Shown here one piece after another: positions 63,006-64,000 of a stretch of DNA of 64,000 nt (its first letter is position 1; the number at the start of each line of letters is the position of its first letter). The notes under the pieces were generated by a model. The model worked only from the letters and a program-made list of their open reading frames with translations. It ran no database searches and had not been told where the DNA came from. Made by a program: the position numbers and the translations under genes. The DNA is taken from assembly GCF_024611995.1 (NCBI RefSeq), contig NZ_CP102509.1, positions 248,001 through 312,000 of the forward strand, read 5' to 3'. The stretch comes from Streptomyces sp. NBC_00162 (GTDB lineage: Bacteria; Actinomycetota; Actinomycetes; Streptomycetales; Streptomycetaceae).

Positions 63006-63233
63006 TCCAGTCGTGCTGTATTCGGAGTGCCGACGAAGCGAGAACGGAACAGCCCCTGTCAGCTCGGTGAGTCGTCCAGCCCGAGCATGAACACATACCT
63101 GCGGGTTCAACAGACACCCCCATCGATGGATTCGGGGGCGGTGCGGTCAGGGCCTTCCTGAAAGGTGCGCCGCCCAGTTGCAGGGCAGGGACGTCCACGG
63201 GTCTTCCATGGTCAGGTGGATGCGCCCGCTCCC

Positions 63234-64000
63234 TCACCCATCGCCGGACGGGTCGGACGCGCCTTGTGGGCCGGTAGGGGTGTGTGGCGGGTGGTGTGGG
63301 AGGAGGACGGCGGCGGTGAGGCCGATGAGTCCGACGGCTGCCAGGGTGACCATGGCGGCGGCGTAGGCGTGGCTGGTGAGGCCGGCGACGAGAATGGTGC
63401 CGGCGATCGCCGTGCCGAGGGAGGAGCCGAGGTTGGAGACGCTGCGGGACAGGCCGGAGATCTCGCCCTGCTGGTCCTCGGCGAAACTCGACTGGACGAT
63501 GTTGACCGAGGGGGTGAGCATCACGCCGAGTCCGAGGCCGATGAGGAGCAGTCCGGGCGCGAAGGCCCAGGGGTTGGGGGAACCGCCGACCACGACGGTC
63601 AGGACGATGATGCCGGCGATGGTGGTGACGAATCCCGTGAGGATGAGGGTGCGCTGGGCGCGGCGTTTGGCGAGGCGTTCGGCTGCGAGGGAGGACACGA
63701 GGATTCCGAGGGTGGCCGCGGTGAAGATCACTCCGGTCTGGATCGCGTCGTAGCCGCGGACGACCTGCAGGTAGGAGGCCACGGAGAAGGACACCCCCAT
63801 CAGGAGCAGCCACTGGGTGTTCTGGGTGACAAGGCCGAGGTTGGAGGTGCGGATACGGAACAGGCTGGTGGAGAGCAGCGGTTCCTTGCCTGCGCGTTCC
63901 CTGGCACGCACCCAGCGGAAGAAGGCGAACAGGAAGAGCACGCCGAGGAAGAGGAGCGCGAGCATCAGCCAGCCGTTGTCGTCGGCGGCCAGGATGCCGG
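63234..64000 (-). CDS. MFS transporter, 5' end beyond the window
   Basis: At least 255 residues, open to the window edge. Seven or so membrane helices are visible (MLALLFLGVLFLFAFFRWVR; LLLMGVSFSVASYLQVVRGY; ALLLIGLGLGVMLTPSVNIV; TAIAGTILVAGLTSHAYAAA). The second half carries LGLGVMLTPSVNIV and SRSVSNLGSSLGTAIAGT, as in 14-TM drug:H+ antiporters. A short C-terminal tail follows. Likely drug or metabolite efflux. Confidence 0.85.
   Translation of the reverse strand, partial: GILAADDNGWLMLALLFLGVLFLFAFFRWVRARERAGKEPLLSTSLFRIRTSNLGLVTQNTQWLLLMGVSFSVASYLQVVRGYDAIQTGVIFTAATLGILVSSLAAERLAKRRAQRTLILTGFVTTIAGIIVLTVVVGGSPNPWAFAPGLLLIGLGLGVMLTPSVNIVQSSFAEDQQGEISGLSRSVSNLGSSLGTAIAGTILVAGLTSHAYAAAMVTLAAVGLIGLTAAVLLPHHPPHTPTGPQGASDPSGDG

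Noticed and set aside
1..64000. CRISPR array or biosynthetic gene cluster
   Set aside because: No regularly spaced repeats of CRISPR type and no PKS, NRPS, terpene or RiPP enzymes were seen.

Overview
The window looks like a Streptomyces (or close actinomycete) accessory region. It is very GC rich, with GTG and TTG starts and AGGAG-type ribosome sites. It carries a short chaplin, DUF5753-type XRE regulators, a RsbW-like ATPase, a CspA protein and an Asp23/AmaP/ECF-sigma envelope-stress cluster. Two genes for telomere terminal protein (Tpg-like, 6.55 and 26.2 kb) and many insertion sequences (IS) and gene relics suggest a chromosome arm close to a telomere, or a linear plasmid. No tRNA, rRNA or CRISPR array was seen.

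Layout. 0-2.5 kb: a hypothetical gene and an IS carrying an accessory gene. 2.5-6.1 kb: TetR regulator divergent from an SDR / MDR / alpha-beta-hydrolase operon. 6.5-11 kb: tpg, an APC (KimA-like) permease and a KdpE-like response regulator. 11-16 kb: IS with accessory gene, cspA, MerR-like gene, then two IS inserted side by side in an ACTGC-rich non-coding locus. 16.4-19.3 kb: ATPase/XRE pair and chaplin. 20-24.4 kb: ECF sigma and anti-sigma/Asp23 genes divergent from Asp23, DUF6286 and AmaP genes. 25-31 kb: small genes, second tpg, IS relics, and two abutting IS, one with a HAD phosphatase gene. 31-36.5 kb: a collapsed tandem duplication of a coiled-coil / STAS / TPR-NTPase operon, the best candidate for an uncharacterised system. 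37-41 kb: NUDIX gene and three transposon units. 41-48.3 kb: trypsin-like protease, IS701 relic, monooxygenase relic, a further IS with accessory gene, resolvase relic. 48.3-60 kb: small zinc-ribbon genes in two paralogous blocks, SUKH-like gene, transposase relics, ABM, cupin, nicotinamidase, EF-hand and lamin-tail genes. 60.7-64 kb: DUF11 protein, HNH relic and an MFS transporter that runs off the end.

The strongest theme is that the IS5-superfamily elements here often contain a non-transposase gene inside their terminal inverted repeats. At least five intact-length elements do so (about 0.9-2.5, 11.0-12.4, 14.6-15.9, 29.5-31.1 and 46.3-47.7 kb). A sixth (37.9-38.6 kb) has a small membrane-protein gene in place of the middle of its transposase. 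Related IS without cargo (13.7-14.6, 28.4-29.5, 38.6-39.5 kb) serve as controls. Several elements abut and share a TTA or TA target copy.

Many genes are frame-broken. Some breaks may be assembly errors in GC-rich runs; each is flagged. All functional statements come from reading motifs by eye and from family knowledge. No search was run.
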